A DNA stretch of 64,000 nucleotides from Lineus longissimus (taxonomy: Eukaryota; Nemertea; Pilidiophora; Heteronemertea; Lineidae), in the NCBI RefSeq assembly GCF_910592395.1, contig NC_088309.1:20834599-20898598 (forward strand), given 5' to 3'. A program made the translations under genes and the position numbers. Positions 23,549-36,600 of the stretch are shown here, one piece after another. The notes under the pieces were generated by a model. It worked only from the letters and a program-made list of their open reading frames with translations. It made no database searches and was not told where the DNA came from. Positions within the stretch are counted from its first letter, which is position 1. The number at the start of each line of letters is the position of its first letter.

Positions 23549-24965
23549 CTTGCCTTGCCTTTAACACCAGGAGAGTAGCGGCTCAGGCATGTGCCTTGGT
23601 CCTCCCCCGTCTAGCATCTCAAGTAGATTTTCCATGGTCCTTTGGGCCGTGACCTGGCCCATCATGAGTTGTGTCTTCGTCTTCCTTTGCTTGCCCCGGA
23701 GTTGACTTCTGCCATTTTAGTCCCACGCAGTTTCTCTATCTAAAAGTCTCTGTGCTTTGCCCTTGACGGCGGCTGCTCCACCTGCAAGGACCGGCTCTTC
23801 TCCTTAATGGTCTGCACCACGTCTGCAGGAGTCTTTAGGTCGCCGAAAGGTTCCTCTCCCCCAGCCAAATTGTCCGCCCGCTCAGTGAGCTTGATACCAG
23901 CGTGTCTTGTCCTGGGATGTACGCTATTTCAATCGTGGCCGGGATCTGCATGATGATGGGGATCCATGTGCTCCTTACCATCCTATTCTGCAACCTGCCA
24001 ACCAAGCACTCAGTGATTCAGTAAGGATCAGTGCATGGTCCTGTTCATTGGTGTTTCGGGACAACCATGCCAGGGCATCCTGTAGCGCCTCTCCTTCAGC
24101 CCGGTATTAGGACGACCTTCTATGTCTGCCCGTTGACTATTCGAATATGGTTTTGCCATCTTTCCATACTGTGCCGCCCCAGGCAGTGACCTCATCTCTG
24201 ATCGATCACGATAGTTGGTGCCCTCGCGTACCATGGCATTGTTGAGGTCTTCAATCCTGTCCCTCAATTGACGAGAGCCGATGACGGTGGTGTCAATTGG
24301 TTGCTTGTACCACTCAACACAACCATCCCATCTGATGTTGTTGATCGGGCATATTTCCTCGATTCTTTCGCGCGCATAGCGCACCCAAGACTTCACTGTA
24401 GAAAGTCGTCGCTGTGGTGTCCGTTCGTCCTCTCTGTCGATAAGTTCTGCTTGCAAGGGATGACTTCCTGTCTTGATTGCATTCAGAAGGGCTTTTGTTC
24501 CCAGTATGATCTACCTCACTCTGGCTGTTGGTATCCCTAGCCAGTGGTGAAGAGCGTCATTGACATTCCTGCGTGTGCTACCTGGAACGATTCTCTATGG
24601 CTTGGTTCTCGACACGCTGTGGTTGTTCCATTGCCCTGTTGGATGCACACCTAGCTATGTGTAGCTCTTAGTCGGCCCTACTGCTCGTGGTGGTCTTCAC
24701 CAGTTTCAGTAGACTTGCCTGTGTGACCTCCTGGGCAGCTGCGATCTTGAATGTTGAGATTCTCTTGAGGGCCTTCTCTCAGTCTAAGGTGGGTAATGTG
24801 GGCATTCATGTTCACTCTTGTATCCAGTTCCACCCCGAGACCTGTTGCCTGCTTTACCAAGGGCACTTCTGTATCCCAAAATGTAATTCGAAATTGCTCT
24901 CTCTGGTGCCCAAGGCTCGCCAACACCCACATGCGTTTGTCTCCCTGAATGTGCATGTTGTTAGA
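23549..24965 (-). mobile_element. degraded non-LTR retrotransposon fragment (reverse transcriptase end plus RNase H)
   Basis: Translated minus-strand pieces in shifting frames read in the order of a LINE pol polyprotein. Near 24900-24760 is a reverse transcriptase thumb-like stretch (VKQATGLGVELDTRVNMNAH, then ITHLRL). A long open piece spans 24456-24130. Near 24100-23995 is an RNase H-like stretch (EALQDALAWLSRNTNEQDHA, then LILTES). Near 23900-23830 is a terminal RNase H motif (TERADNLAGGEEPFGDL). Stops and frameshifts break it, so it is not functional. The RT plus RNase H order and the LGVELD/HI motif suggest an I/jockey-type non-LTR element and not an LTR element. It is truncated at both ends by satellite DNA. 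Confidence 0.75.
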
Positions 24966-24984
24966 GGTAGTCCATGCTTGCGGC

Positions 24985-27131
24985 CTGGAGTCATGAATGG
25001 CTCCCTATTTAGGGTGTTTCAGAAGACGGTAGGATGTTCTCCAGCAAGAACAAGACGAACTTGATGCAGAGTGTCTCAAAAGCGGGAGGTTTGTTCTCCA
25101 ACGAGGACAAGATGCACTTGGTGAAGAGCTCCCTATCAAGGCTGGTTGTTCTCCAACAAAAACAAGATTCACTCGATGAAGAGCTCCCTCCCTATTCAGG
25201 GTGTCTCAAAAGACAGTAGGCTGTTCCCAACAAGGACAAGGTGCAGTAAATGAAGGGCTCCCTATTCAGGATGTCTCAAAAGACAGTAGGCTGTTCTCCA
25301 ACAAGGACAAGGTGCACTTAATGAAGGGCTCCCTATTCAGGGTGTCTCAAAAGACAGTAGGCTGTTCTCCAACAAGGACAGGATGCACTAAATGAGGGGC
25401 TCCTTATTCAGGGTGTCTCAAAAGACAGTAGGCTGTTCTCCAACAAGGACAGGATGCACTAAATGAGGGGCTCCTTATTCAGGGTGTCTCAAAAGATGGT
25501 AGGTTGTTCTCCAACAAAGACCAGATGCATTTGATGAAGGGCTCCCTATTCAGGGTGTCTCAAAAGATGATAAGCTGTTCTCCAACAAGGACAAGATGCA
25601 CTTGATGAGGGGCTCCCTATTCAGGGTGTCTCAAAAGATGGTTGGCTGTTCTCCAACAAGGACAAGATGCACTTGATGAAGGGCTCCCTATTCAGGGTGT
25701 CTCAAAAGATGATAAGCTGTTCTCCAACAAGGACAAGATGCATTTGATGAAGGGCTCCCTATTCAGGGTGTCTCAAAAGATGATAAGCTGTTCTCCAACA
25801 AGGACAAGATGCATTTGATGAAGGGCTCCCTATTCAGGGTGTCTTAAAAGATGATAAGCTGTTCTCCAACAAGGACAAGATGCATTTGATGAAGGGCTCC
25901 CTATTCAGTGTGTCTCAAAAGACAGTAGGCTGTTCTCCAACAAGGACAAGAGGCACTTGATGAAGGGCTCCCTATTCAGTGTGTCTCAAAAGACAGTAGG
26001 CTGTTCTCCAACAAAGACAAGAGGCACTTGATGAAGGGCTCCCTATTCAGTGTGTCTCAAAAGACAGTAGGCTGTTCTCCAACAAGGACAAGAGGCACTT
26101 GATGAAGGGCTCCCTATTCAGTGTGTCTCAAAAGACAGTAGGCTGTTCTCCAACAAGGACAAGAGGCGCTTAATGAAGGGCTCCCTATTCAGTGTGTCTC
26201 AAAAGACAGTAGGCTGTTCTTTAACAAGGACAAGAGGCACTAAATGTAGGGCTCCCTATTCAGGGTGTCTCAAAAGACAGTAGGTTGTTCTCCAACAAGG
26301 ATAAGATGCAGTAAATGAAGGGCTCCCTATTCAGGGTGTCTCAAAAGACAGTAGGTTGTTCTCCAACAAGGACAAGATGCAGTAAATGAAGGACTCCCTA
26401 TTCAGGGTGTCTCAAGACAGCAGGCTGTTCTCCAACAAGGACAAGATGCACTGAATGAAGGGCTCCCTATTCAGGGTGTCTCAAAAGACAGTAGGCTGTT
26501 CTCCAACAAGGACAAGAGGCACTTGATGAAGGGCTCCCTATTCAGTGTGTCTCAAAAGACAGTAGGCTGTTCTCCAACAAGGACAAGAGGCACTTGATGA
26601 AGGGCTCCCTATTCAGTGTGTCTCAAAAGACAGTAGGCTGTTCTCCAACAAAGACAAGAGGCACTTGATGAAGGGCTCCCTATTCAGTGTGTCTCAAAAG
26701 ACAGTAGGCTGTTCTCCAACAAGGACAAGAGGCGCTTAATGAAGGGCTCCCTATTCAGTGTGTCTCAAAAGACAGTAGGCTGTTCTTCAACAAGGACAAG
26801 AGGCACTAAATGTAGGGCTCCCTATTCAGGGTGTCTCAAAAGACAGTAGGTTGTTCTCCAACAAGGATAAGATGCAGTAAATGAAGGGCTCCCTATTCAG
26901 GGTGTCTCAAAAGACAGTAGGTTGTTCTCCAACAAGGACAAGATGCAGTAAATGAAGGACTCCCTATTCAGGGTGTCTCAAGACAGCAGGCTGTTCTCCA
27001 ACAAGGACAAGATGCACTGAATGAAGGGCTCCCTATTCAGGGTGTCTCAAAAGACAGTAGGTTGTTTTCCAACAAGGACAAGATGCACTTGATGAGGGGC
27101 TCCCTATTCAGGGTGTCTCAAAAGACAATAG
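24985..27131 (+). repeat. 71-bp satellite array, plus orientation (about 30 monomers)
   Basis: Head-to-tail 71-bp monomers, beginning ctccctatttagggtgtttc near 25000 and continuing to a truncated monomer at 27131. From about 25.2 kb they are highly similar. Each monomer contains a small dyad, GTCTcaaaAGAC. From 25906 the array is organised as an 8-monomer higher-order repeat (separate entry). The array ends 509 bp beyond the stop codon of HIRA, which is transcribed toward it. Confidence 0.97.
25906..27037 (+). repeat. two copies of a 566-bp, 8-monomer higher-order repeat
   Basis: Within the plus-oriented array, diagnostic variant monomers recur at a fixed distance. The word aggcactaaatgtagg is at 26235 and 26801. 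A monomer with a 2-bp deletion (tctcaagacagcagg) and the cagtgtgtctc variants also recur 566 bp apart (8 x 71 minus 2). The copies span 25906-26471 and 26472-27037. Monomer order differs only slightly between the copies (position of an aaagac variant). Confidence 0.9.
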
Positions 27132-27390
27132 GATAATGATAATGTGAATAGTTCATATACAAAATAGTAACTAGTTCATTACAAAACAAATACTTTATCA
27201 TAGAACAAGATTGAGCTGTACAAGTCTTAAAAGTTTGCCAACAAAAACTAATCGATGACATATTATTTCACATCAACAATATAATTAATCATGATCAGAT
27301 GAGAATCCAAGAAATGTTTATAGTTTGAACGGTTTTTCAGGTTAGTAATTAAAATTCATGATGTACTTTCCACCGTTGAGCACATTTAGT

Positions 27391-27396
27391 TTTATT
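27391..27396 (-). terminator. candidate HIRA poly(A) signal
   Basis: The minus strand reads AATAAA here, 244 bp beyond the HIRA stop codon and about 260 bp short of the satellite array. Confidence 0.5.
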
Positions 27397-27639
27397 TTAA
27401 GTCCCATAATTCAAAAGAGAAAATGGAGGTCCTCAAAGAAGATGACAAACACATCAGAATTGCAAGATCAGTAGAGAGATTGTGCAGTGCATCAACTCCA
27501 CCCCATCTCTGCAGTGATTCCCTTTATGCACATAACAACATTACTTGGGGTTTACCATCATTCTTGTACTTGAACTCGGTCATGAAAATTCCTTCACAGC
27601 ATCGAAGTTGCGCATCCATAAAGTTCATTGGCACACACT

Positions 27640-30600
27640 TCATTTTTGAATCGTCTCTAGCTGTTCCTGATACTCTGTAAAGAGTCGCTGGAATCGTAGG
27701 TTGGCTCCGACCATTGGCAAGATTTCCTCGAGCAGATCTCTTTTTTTGTACCCCTACAATGAATGAAACATAAGGTGTAAATCCATCCGTACAGTAAGAG
27801 AATGTCAATTTTGAAACCATTCCATAGCTTTTCCTTCACATTAGCAATAATTGGGTGATAGTGATATTTGGTCTCAAGGATCATTCCAAGGGCACATTTG
27901 AAGTTTGAATACAAAATTTGCACATTATTCAAAGGGACGGCTGCACAGAAAGAACTTCAACAGCGAGGGTTTCATTGTGTGTGTACAGGTTTAAGCAGAC
28001 TGAGAAGCCTAAAAAGACAGTGTACAGGGCCATTGATCAATAGGGCCTAGTAGTAGTACAGTGTGGCAGTCAACTCCTCGCCTGCCAAAAACTCATACCA
28101 GAACACACAGTATGCAGGTTGTAAATCACTTCGTAGGGGAGCCAGGGTTGGCTCTGTGAATTATTTCCTCCTAGCCACTTTTTAGCCAAGTGGCTGTCAG
28201 CTCTAGCCATTGCCGATCGTTGGTCCATCTTGGGGCTGACCCAGCCCACAGTAACATGTGCGAGAATGGCAGCCCGCCAGTACTGAGACTAGCAAATCAA
28301 CGAACGATTCCAGGAACCTGTGACCGGAGACTTCATAGCAACGAAGCGAGCGGGAAACTAGCCGATAATGTATGTGTAAGGCGACCAGCAGCGCCACCAA
28401 AATCACTGTAGCGGCAACGGGTAGAACTACAATGCAGACGATAGCAACCACGTGTGATAGCGCGGCCGCCCGCAATTAATATGATAAAGTTTGACTGACT
28501 AACGATCGCTCCTTGGTGCATTTGGTGTGAAAGTGGATCTTTTTGATAGACTTTGATCAATTTTCGCACAACACTATTAGGCTACTCTCTCGCCAAATCA
28601 TGGCAATTCAAATTGAATTCGCAAAATTTTAGCCAGACATTGTTTTACATTCGGCACTCATGTGCAGCATTCGAAAGTGGTGAAAATGCGAATGGCCGCG
28701 CCAACCCTGGGAGCACAGCCTCACTATTGTCTGTAGGCAAGACGTTCATCAGAATAAATCATGATCATTTGGATTGTGCTATTTTCTGCACTCATCAGTG
28801 ACTGAAAGCGAAATTCTACAACTGAGTGAATACATACCAGGATCTTCGACTCCCAGTTGTGAGATTTAGAGGGAAACATTGGGCCAAGAAGACCATCACA
28901 AACTTCCCGAAGTTTTTCTTCAAAGTCTAAAAGAAAAAAGCACTTTCCAGTTATAATCTCCCAGCAACATACATGCTGCTGAATACCTGAAATCATTCAA
29001 AACATCTGGTGCAGCATTCACTGAGACATTTATTAAACCAAGATGATTGGCATCATTCATGAATTGGAAGCTGGACACTGAGTAACTTCCAGAAACATCA
29101 TAAGGCTAGATAGGTCATGAGGTCAAGTTTCATGTATATTGGTTACAAAAGAAACGAAGATTCAACTTGTCCTGATCGATAGCTACATGTATCATAACAA
29201 TAATTTTTCTACAAGACAATAGGGGCCTATAAAATGTCTCTTACCTTCCTGAACTAAGTACCTAACATAAGAAGTCAACCAGAACTTGTATTCTGTGGCA
29301 GAACCGATAGCAAGACTGGCACATAACTGCGACTCCAAATGCCCACAGCTGGACGCCTTCTGTAACAACGGGTTACTCTGGAACATACGACTTGCCTGGG
29401 GTGCAAACCTGTAAGTAGAGTGGAAAAAAACTTCAGGGAAGGTCATTATAAAGATGGATATTTTGGTGGTATTTTATTTGCTACACTTTCAGAATGTCAA
29501 GTACTGTAAAGACGAGGTGAAGTTGACCCAAAGTGGGATGAAGTTTTCCAAAATATTGCCCACCTACAGTTTAAGGGTCAGACACATTATCTGTCAAAGA
29601 AAAGTTTTTACTCAGTTGTGTAATGCTGTACGTTCCATGCTTACTGAAACAATGAGGAGGGGACCTTATAAAATCAACTCACTTATCTTTTGAAGATTGC
29701 AAGGACAAGAGGAGGCCCTTTTGTGACGTTCTATTTTTGTTGAAATCTGAACACAGTCGCAGCGGGTCATCTCTATTTGCTACCAATAACCTGGAAACCA
29801 GAGCATCAATCATGTCAATACACTTACAGACAACTTTAAAAAACGTGACCTCTTCCACCCTGGCCAAGATATTTGAGTTGCTGGGCCAACAACCTCATCT
29901 GCAGCAATAAGGCTAAGAAGCATCTGGGAATACAAACTTTTTGTCTCTCTGAATGACCACCGCAGAAAAACACTTACCAGCATCCCAGGTCTAACCTATA
30001 AGTGAAACTTTTGCCATTGCTGAATGATAGGATCGGTTGGCCTTTCTCTGTCAGACGAGAACTCTCAATTCGTATAGTTTTGTCTGAAAGAATATTATAC
30101 ATTCATGATGTTACTTAGAATTCAGCTGATAATAAGCTGCTTGCTGGACATATTATTGAAATCAAATGTCAATTTCATAGCATTCTGTGCCTTAGTATTA
30201 ACCAACTTACCAGTGATGATGGTGGATAATGATTCGCGTTTTATCACAGCTTGAAGTGTATGGAGATCCCTTAAAAATAAAGGTATTTTGTCAATATTCA
30301 GATGAAAATCATAGCAATAACTTCCTCTGCCTCTTAACATCAATGACAGCATCAACTTCTCAGTTTAGCATTTGCACAGCGCTCGTATTCAATTCACATT
30401 TAATAAGACACATTCAGGGATTTTCAAAATACCTACCAAACATATAAATGCCCTTTTGAAGTCGCTGCCATCAGATAGCTGCCCTTACTTTGGAAGATGG
30501 CCACGTTTGAATCGAGAGCGAGGCTGGAGATGACTTGTCGCCCGGATGATGAGAAGATGGAGATAGTGGAATCCTCGCAGGCAACACTCACGTAGCTCCT

Positions 30601-33600
30601 GAAAACATCAGTTATAGAGAGTGGTTATTCATGTAGATATGCCTTGCAGCACGTTTTCATTTCATTTTATTTATCTATTTGATAAATAACTATCAGCTGA
30701 ATACTTTAGCAGCTTGTCATTACAAAATGTGCCCAAATTAGACCGAATAGCGAGAGAAATAATGTCTAAAATGCCTCTTTTTGGTCCAATTTGAAAATTC
30801 AAAGATCCCTGCAAAATAAGATTAAAAAGTCCTTACTTTGATCCACAACAGGCATTGATACGAGCTGATAGAAGATTTTCCCAGGAGACGCTGCCATCCT
30901 TAATCAGTCGTACTTTATGGACGGTATGTATCCCGGCTCGGTAGTCATTCTCTACCTCTATATTACTCCGACCATCTGAATGTTCAACCTGTAAAAATAA
31001 CAATGCAAAATGGTGCAATGTATCAGCTGTGATGATATTTCTTGCTTCTGTAGGGCACAGAAATTAGTATTACATGTACATGTAAGTGACAGGCCCATTT
31101 GTTGGAAAGCTCTTTTTCAGATTTCCTTGGAACCATATGTCAATTTTCTTGGGGTAAACATATTTCTATGAGGTAAATCAGCTAGTGAGGGGTTGAATAC
31201 CATATATTGAATGAAAAATGCTGTACGCACCTGAATAGATGTATTTTCAATCCTGAGAGATGGAAGCTGCAGGGAAGCTGGAAGAACCACACGTGTGTCT
31301 GGCGTTTGAGGGGTAGAAATAAACTGAAAGATCGCATGAGAAAGAATTAATACACAGCCCCTTCCACAATAGGAAATCTTTAATATTGAATGAATCACAC
31401 AAAAAAGCAGCTTGAAACTGAAGATGATATGCAAAAGGCAAAAATTATCATGGTTCAACGATGAATTAGCCTTTGCTCGAAGTGTCGCATTGCTCATCAG
31501 CAACATTCTGTTGAACGTGCATACTCACAGGCACTATGGGTGTAGAAGTGGCCATCAATCTGTGCTGATCAAGCGTACGATCTTTCCGTGGCCGACCAGG
31601 CCCCTGTTTGCCTGATGCTCCTGTCGGTGTTTCCATCTTCCTCTTCAGAGACAACTTCTTTTCCTTTTCTCGTTCTTTGTCTTTGTCCTTCTCCTTTGAC
31701 TTCTCTTTCTCCGACACTTTGTCTTTTTTCTCCTTCTCGGACCTAAGAGCAATCAATCATCATTAGAGAGTTTGTTTGCGTACAAGGGTAAGGGATCAAC
31801 AAATTTAAATGTTGATGTGTGCACACTATAGAATGTGATACTGAAGATCACGTGTCTTCTAGGGTTTCCAACTGAACTGCAGAGTAGAAAATTTAAAATG
31901 CATGTCCATTCACTTACTTTTCTGCAGGTGTGGCCGACGTCTGTTTACACTTTTCAACAGCCTTGCTATCAAGGGCAGACATGGACTAGAAATGAACAAC
32001 AGAAATAACGTAAAAATCTTCAATCAGTCAAGTTAACATAGAGGTCATGTTTTCATGCATTAATCACGCATTATCATATGAACAGGCATTGTATCGTGTC
32101 TCCGTCGCCTGCAACGGTCATGCGTCGGAGTATCAGATAATCTTGACAGGCTCTCGTCAGTAACAGTTTGGCAACAGTTGTTTCACTTGGTCCTACAATG
32201 AGTTAATTGTTAGCACTCACCGGCATACTGTCTGTGATGGTTTGAATCCTGGACTCTGACACCTTTGTTGGCGAGCATGACGAGTCGGTCACCGTGTCCT
32301 GTTTTTCTATGATGATCTTGGTTTTCTCTAAGGATGACGTGAATGTGGGCTGAGATGAATTGGCGGAGAATGGTTGAGGAACTTCACTCAGACTGGAAAT
32401 ATACATGTACACATAAATGAATAAGAAAGTGGACTTAAGATAAATCTCTGTAAATGGCACAGCAAGCCAATGCATCTTTTCAGTTCACAAATGTTTTTTA
32501 AAATGGCCCAGAAATTGCTATCACATCATTATGTGGCGACTTCAAGGGTCGGACAAGCAAGAGTTTAAAACCATATCATGACACACTTGCATAACAGAAC
32601 TCACTTTAAATCAGGCTGAGGAGCTAGAAATATTGGTGTGATCCTTCGCCGTCCATCCGGAGTCTTGGTCTCAATTTGATGCGTCGTTCTCTGAAATCGA
32701 CACACAAGGTTAGGTTACTGTAAACCAGGAATAGCATAATTTTCAGATTACATGAATATCATTTATCAAATAGGTGGACTTCTTCATGATCAAACCATAA
32801 GTTTCATAACTTCTGGGATAGAAAGGCCCAGATCCAGTGGGGTTTCTTTGCAGTATTTTTGCCAGATAAAAAGAGAAGTGTGATTCTTTCATGCATCTTG
32901 ATGACCTGTTACAGAAACATTGTTATAAAAAAACATTGTAGGTTGTAAATCAAGCATATTGGTGCCATTGAGTAATTCATACTGTTTCAAGGCAGTCTTC
33001 AATGGCTCTCCCATTCCAAGTCCCACTGGGGCTTTCGTTCAAGCAGTTCATCTTTAAACACGACACTCACCTTTTGGGGAGTATTCCCATTCAATACAGG
33101 TTGACTGTCTCGACTACCCCTCTCCTGTTCCTTCTGCTGCTGCAGTTTCAACATGGCAGTGGTCTCAATGATCTGGCTGGCCGGCTGCTGATTCTTTGAG
33201 GTGCTGAGCATACTCTTCCCATAGATCTTCTGATGGAGTTGCACCTGAACAGATAAATGAATACAAGGTAGAAGAAAGTTGTTTTCATGATTGGCTGTTC
33301 CAAGCAACAGGATCAGCAACATAAAGCTACTCCAAAGAAATGGTTCAAGGATGCTGTAGCGCCAGTGGAAACTAATGACTAAAGCTTTAGGTACCTCCTA
33401 GGCAGGAAGAGGACAAAGTGCAGTAAATTATTTTATGTTTGCTTAATCCCACAAATAGCGTGTGACATGTGGATAAATTCTACTTTTTTCGGACACCCTA
33501 CAGTAGTGTACTTGTGGCGCCTACCTTTTCTTCTATGGTAAGTGGCGTCCCCAGTTCCTCTGGTGAGAATTGTAGATATGCCACTGTCCCGTCCACAGAG

Positions 33601-36600
33601 CAGGCAATGAGTTCCATCCCCTTCTGGCTCCTGAAATCATAGAAAACATCGAGTACTGCTTTATCCTGGAAAGAATGTGCTCACTCCAATTACGCTAGGA
33701 GGGAGGAATCTGTTGAGCAATGGTTACTAAAAACATTGGCAACCCGAGCGTGGAGCTCACATGTAGGCCAAAACTGAGGCGTGACAGACAGTGATCTCTG
33801 TGGCAGAGAAAATTTATAAGACTCTTACCAACTAATGTCCAGGATGGAATTTGAAAACAAATCGTGGGTTACAACAAGGGGTCTTCGTAATGCCGTCAAC
33901 TGAAAGAAAATTATACCCATTTCTTACAGCAGATGGACAAGAAGAGGATTTTAAACCACCTGGCTACTGTGCATATCATGATGCGTTCTGCACTGGTCAT
34001 TAGGGTTATCACATGAGTAGTTATGGTCAGATTTATTGACCAATCAAAAAACACTTGGTACTGAGTTGTTCTTCTTCAAAATCCTTTGAAAGATGTATCA
34101 TTGAGCGTTATTTTAATGAACCCCTGAAGCAATGGTCTACTTACCCAAACCGACAGAGATCTATCTCGACTACCAATAGCACAACACGAGAAAAACTGTG
34201 CCTGCTGAAATGTAACAAAATTGATATGCAAATATTCCCTGTGGCTATAGTAACATGACCATAGTATTCCCAGTACTCCTTAACCAGTAGGCCACCGCAT
34301 TCCATGTTTGTCAGACACTCTATCTGGTGTTACGATCTTGTTAGCTAAAGGCCTTTGAACTTTTCAGATCAACAATTTTGAGAAGTAATTGGAGACTCAC
34401 CCCTGAACCTGATTTCTTCTTCTGCAAGATGTTTGGGTTAAATTTCTGAAAAGGAGAGAAATTCTCATTCACAAATTAGGGTTGAGAAACAGTGATCATC
34501 ACAAATTACCTGTCCACAGACACCCCCTTTTCAAGAGACAACGAACGTTCCTCAATGCACCTCAACATCAAAATTTAAACAGAAACATAATACTCATTGA
34601 AAGAAACCAAGGACAATTTTTAGAACACTTACTGCAACAGTTACAGCTTTTCTGTGTCCAACGAAATCCATACTAGTTTTCCATCCTTCCCTCTCAATAA
34701 TCTGAGCGGTAGGCCCCCGATTATTCATAGCGTGAGCAGATACTATGAAGTGTCCATCTGGAGACCAGCTCAATCTTAGCACATGAGTTGTAGCACCACA
34801 CTGAAAATACAATTGCAACCTTAGCACAAGTCATAGCACCACTGCAAGTAGATTAGACAACTGTCTACAGATTGTTTTTCAGAAGTAATGTCAAACAAGT
34901 TACAACAGATCTGCCTCAAACTGCCAAGGACGGATTTGTGTCAAACTGCTGTCAATTGACCAAAGTTCCAACAGTGGCCATCATGAGTGGGTTGAACTAT
35001 TACTACCCGCAATGGGTTAGCGTAAATGGGTGTCTGACAGTGGCTTAGTTTCCAACCAATGCGTATGATATCGAATTACTGACAATGAGTAGGTCTACTA
35101 TTACCTCTTCAAATGGTTTTGTCACAGAAGCTTCCTGCTGCCAGTCAAGAGTTCGCCAAACCCTCAAGGTTTTATCATCAGACTGAAATAAGAACAGCAT
35201 TGAATACACCTGAGAAAATTTTGCTCATTCATAAAACTCAATCATAAAACATACAAAACTTAACTCTTAAACCCCATGATACATTAGGATCCAGGGTAGA
35301 ATTGCAGCAGACAATCATTTTCAGGCCGACTTACCTGTGTTGCAAGGTACTTGCCCACGGGATCCCAAGTAACCCCTTTCACCAGGCTGGTATGTCCTCG
35401 TAGCACCTTGATTTGTTCTGGAAGTTAAACAAGAAATAGTTGATAGAATGTTCAAAAATTCAACCAATGGAGACATCCGTCTGACATTAGAATCCAGCAT
35501 GCTGACATTATTTCTTCAATCAATCCATCATTAATGGCTTCTTACCACCAACTGAGGTTTTGCTGATTTGTAAGTTCACAGGACTGGTTACTCTTTCACA
35601 CCCTGTGGGACCTTTTACTTACCCTGGCATAGACATCAGGTATTAGGGACCCAGACTTTAGGTCTCATCTGACAGACTCACTTAATTTTTGATTCTCTTC
35701 AATAAATGGTAATAAATGTACTGCACATGCACAGTGTTTTCTCCTTGCTTTAAGAAAAATAAGACTGAAAACAGTGATCTTACCTGGAAATTTGAGTGCA
35801 TTCCATATGACCACAGTATTGTCTACACTACATGAAGCCATCCATGCATCGTTGGGGGACCACGATAGGTCAATCACGTCTGTAAAAGACATTTATGAGG
35901 AAAATTTAGGAGACACCCTCTGTTGATATCTACATGTACACTTGATGTCAAATGATGTTTTCTTAGGATCAACTCACTAGACTTGTTGTTTTTCAGCAAT
36001 CAGTACATGACGTCATGCTCGACTGACCACTCAAACAATTGGATTTATTTACATCAGCGTCACTATCCTAAAATGTAGTCACGGGTCATCATGTCTTTTG
36101 ACCCTGTTCAATGCTACACGCTAACTGGAAAGAGCCCGTACCTCCAGAGTGGCCTCGCAGTGTCACTACACATCTCCAGCTTTCAACATTAACAAGCTTC
36201 CCACCAGAACCAAACACAGTGGTTGGACCAGTGTATCTGTAATACAAACAATGGTGGGTCAATTGTCAACAGCCTGTCCTGGTGCAAGATGTAACGATAA
36301 GATGGCTGTGTATCCAGTTACGGGGCAGGGATCAAAGATAAATACCAGCACTAACAAGATTAAAATGAAGATGATGAGCATAGGTTTTTGTTAAATTAGC
36401 CCCATTCATACAAGTACAAGTATTATTTTATTAATAGAAAGACCCAGATCTTTTGTTTTCATTTTGTTAAATCCACACTAACACTTAACAGTCCTCACCT
36501 AAAAATACTGCTAGCTTTTAAGTACAACCTAGTCTACAACATGAAAATTAGCACTCACCTTCCGATCTGCCATATCATGATGAGTTTATCATCACCGCCC

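Noticed and set aside
24028-25395. Open reading frames across the satellite and the retroelement as candidate genes
   Set aside because: The 71-bp unit is not a multiple of three, so frames change every monomer. The remaining frames are pieces of a frameshifted retroelement.
21719-27131. CRISPR array
   Set aside because: The repeats are contiguous 71-bp monomers without unique spacers, in animal DNA with spliced genes on both sides.
27524-27820. Minus-strand ORF containing [20 protein letters not shown] as a separate gene
   Set aside because: It is a shifted frame of the last HIRA exon. The correct frame reads [20 protein letters not shown], the HIRA C-terminus.
28190-28569. Overlapping ORFs on both strands in the last HIRA intron
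   Set aside because: They coincide with a CpG-rich patch where stops are rare, and no protein family is recognisable.
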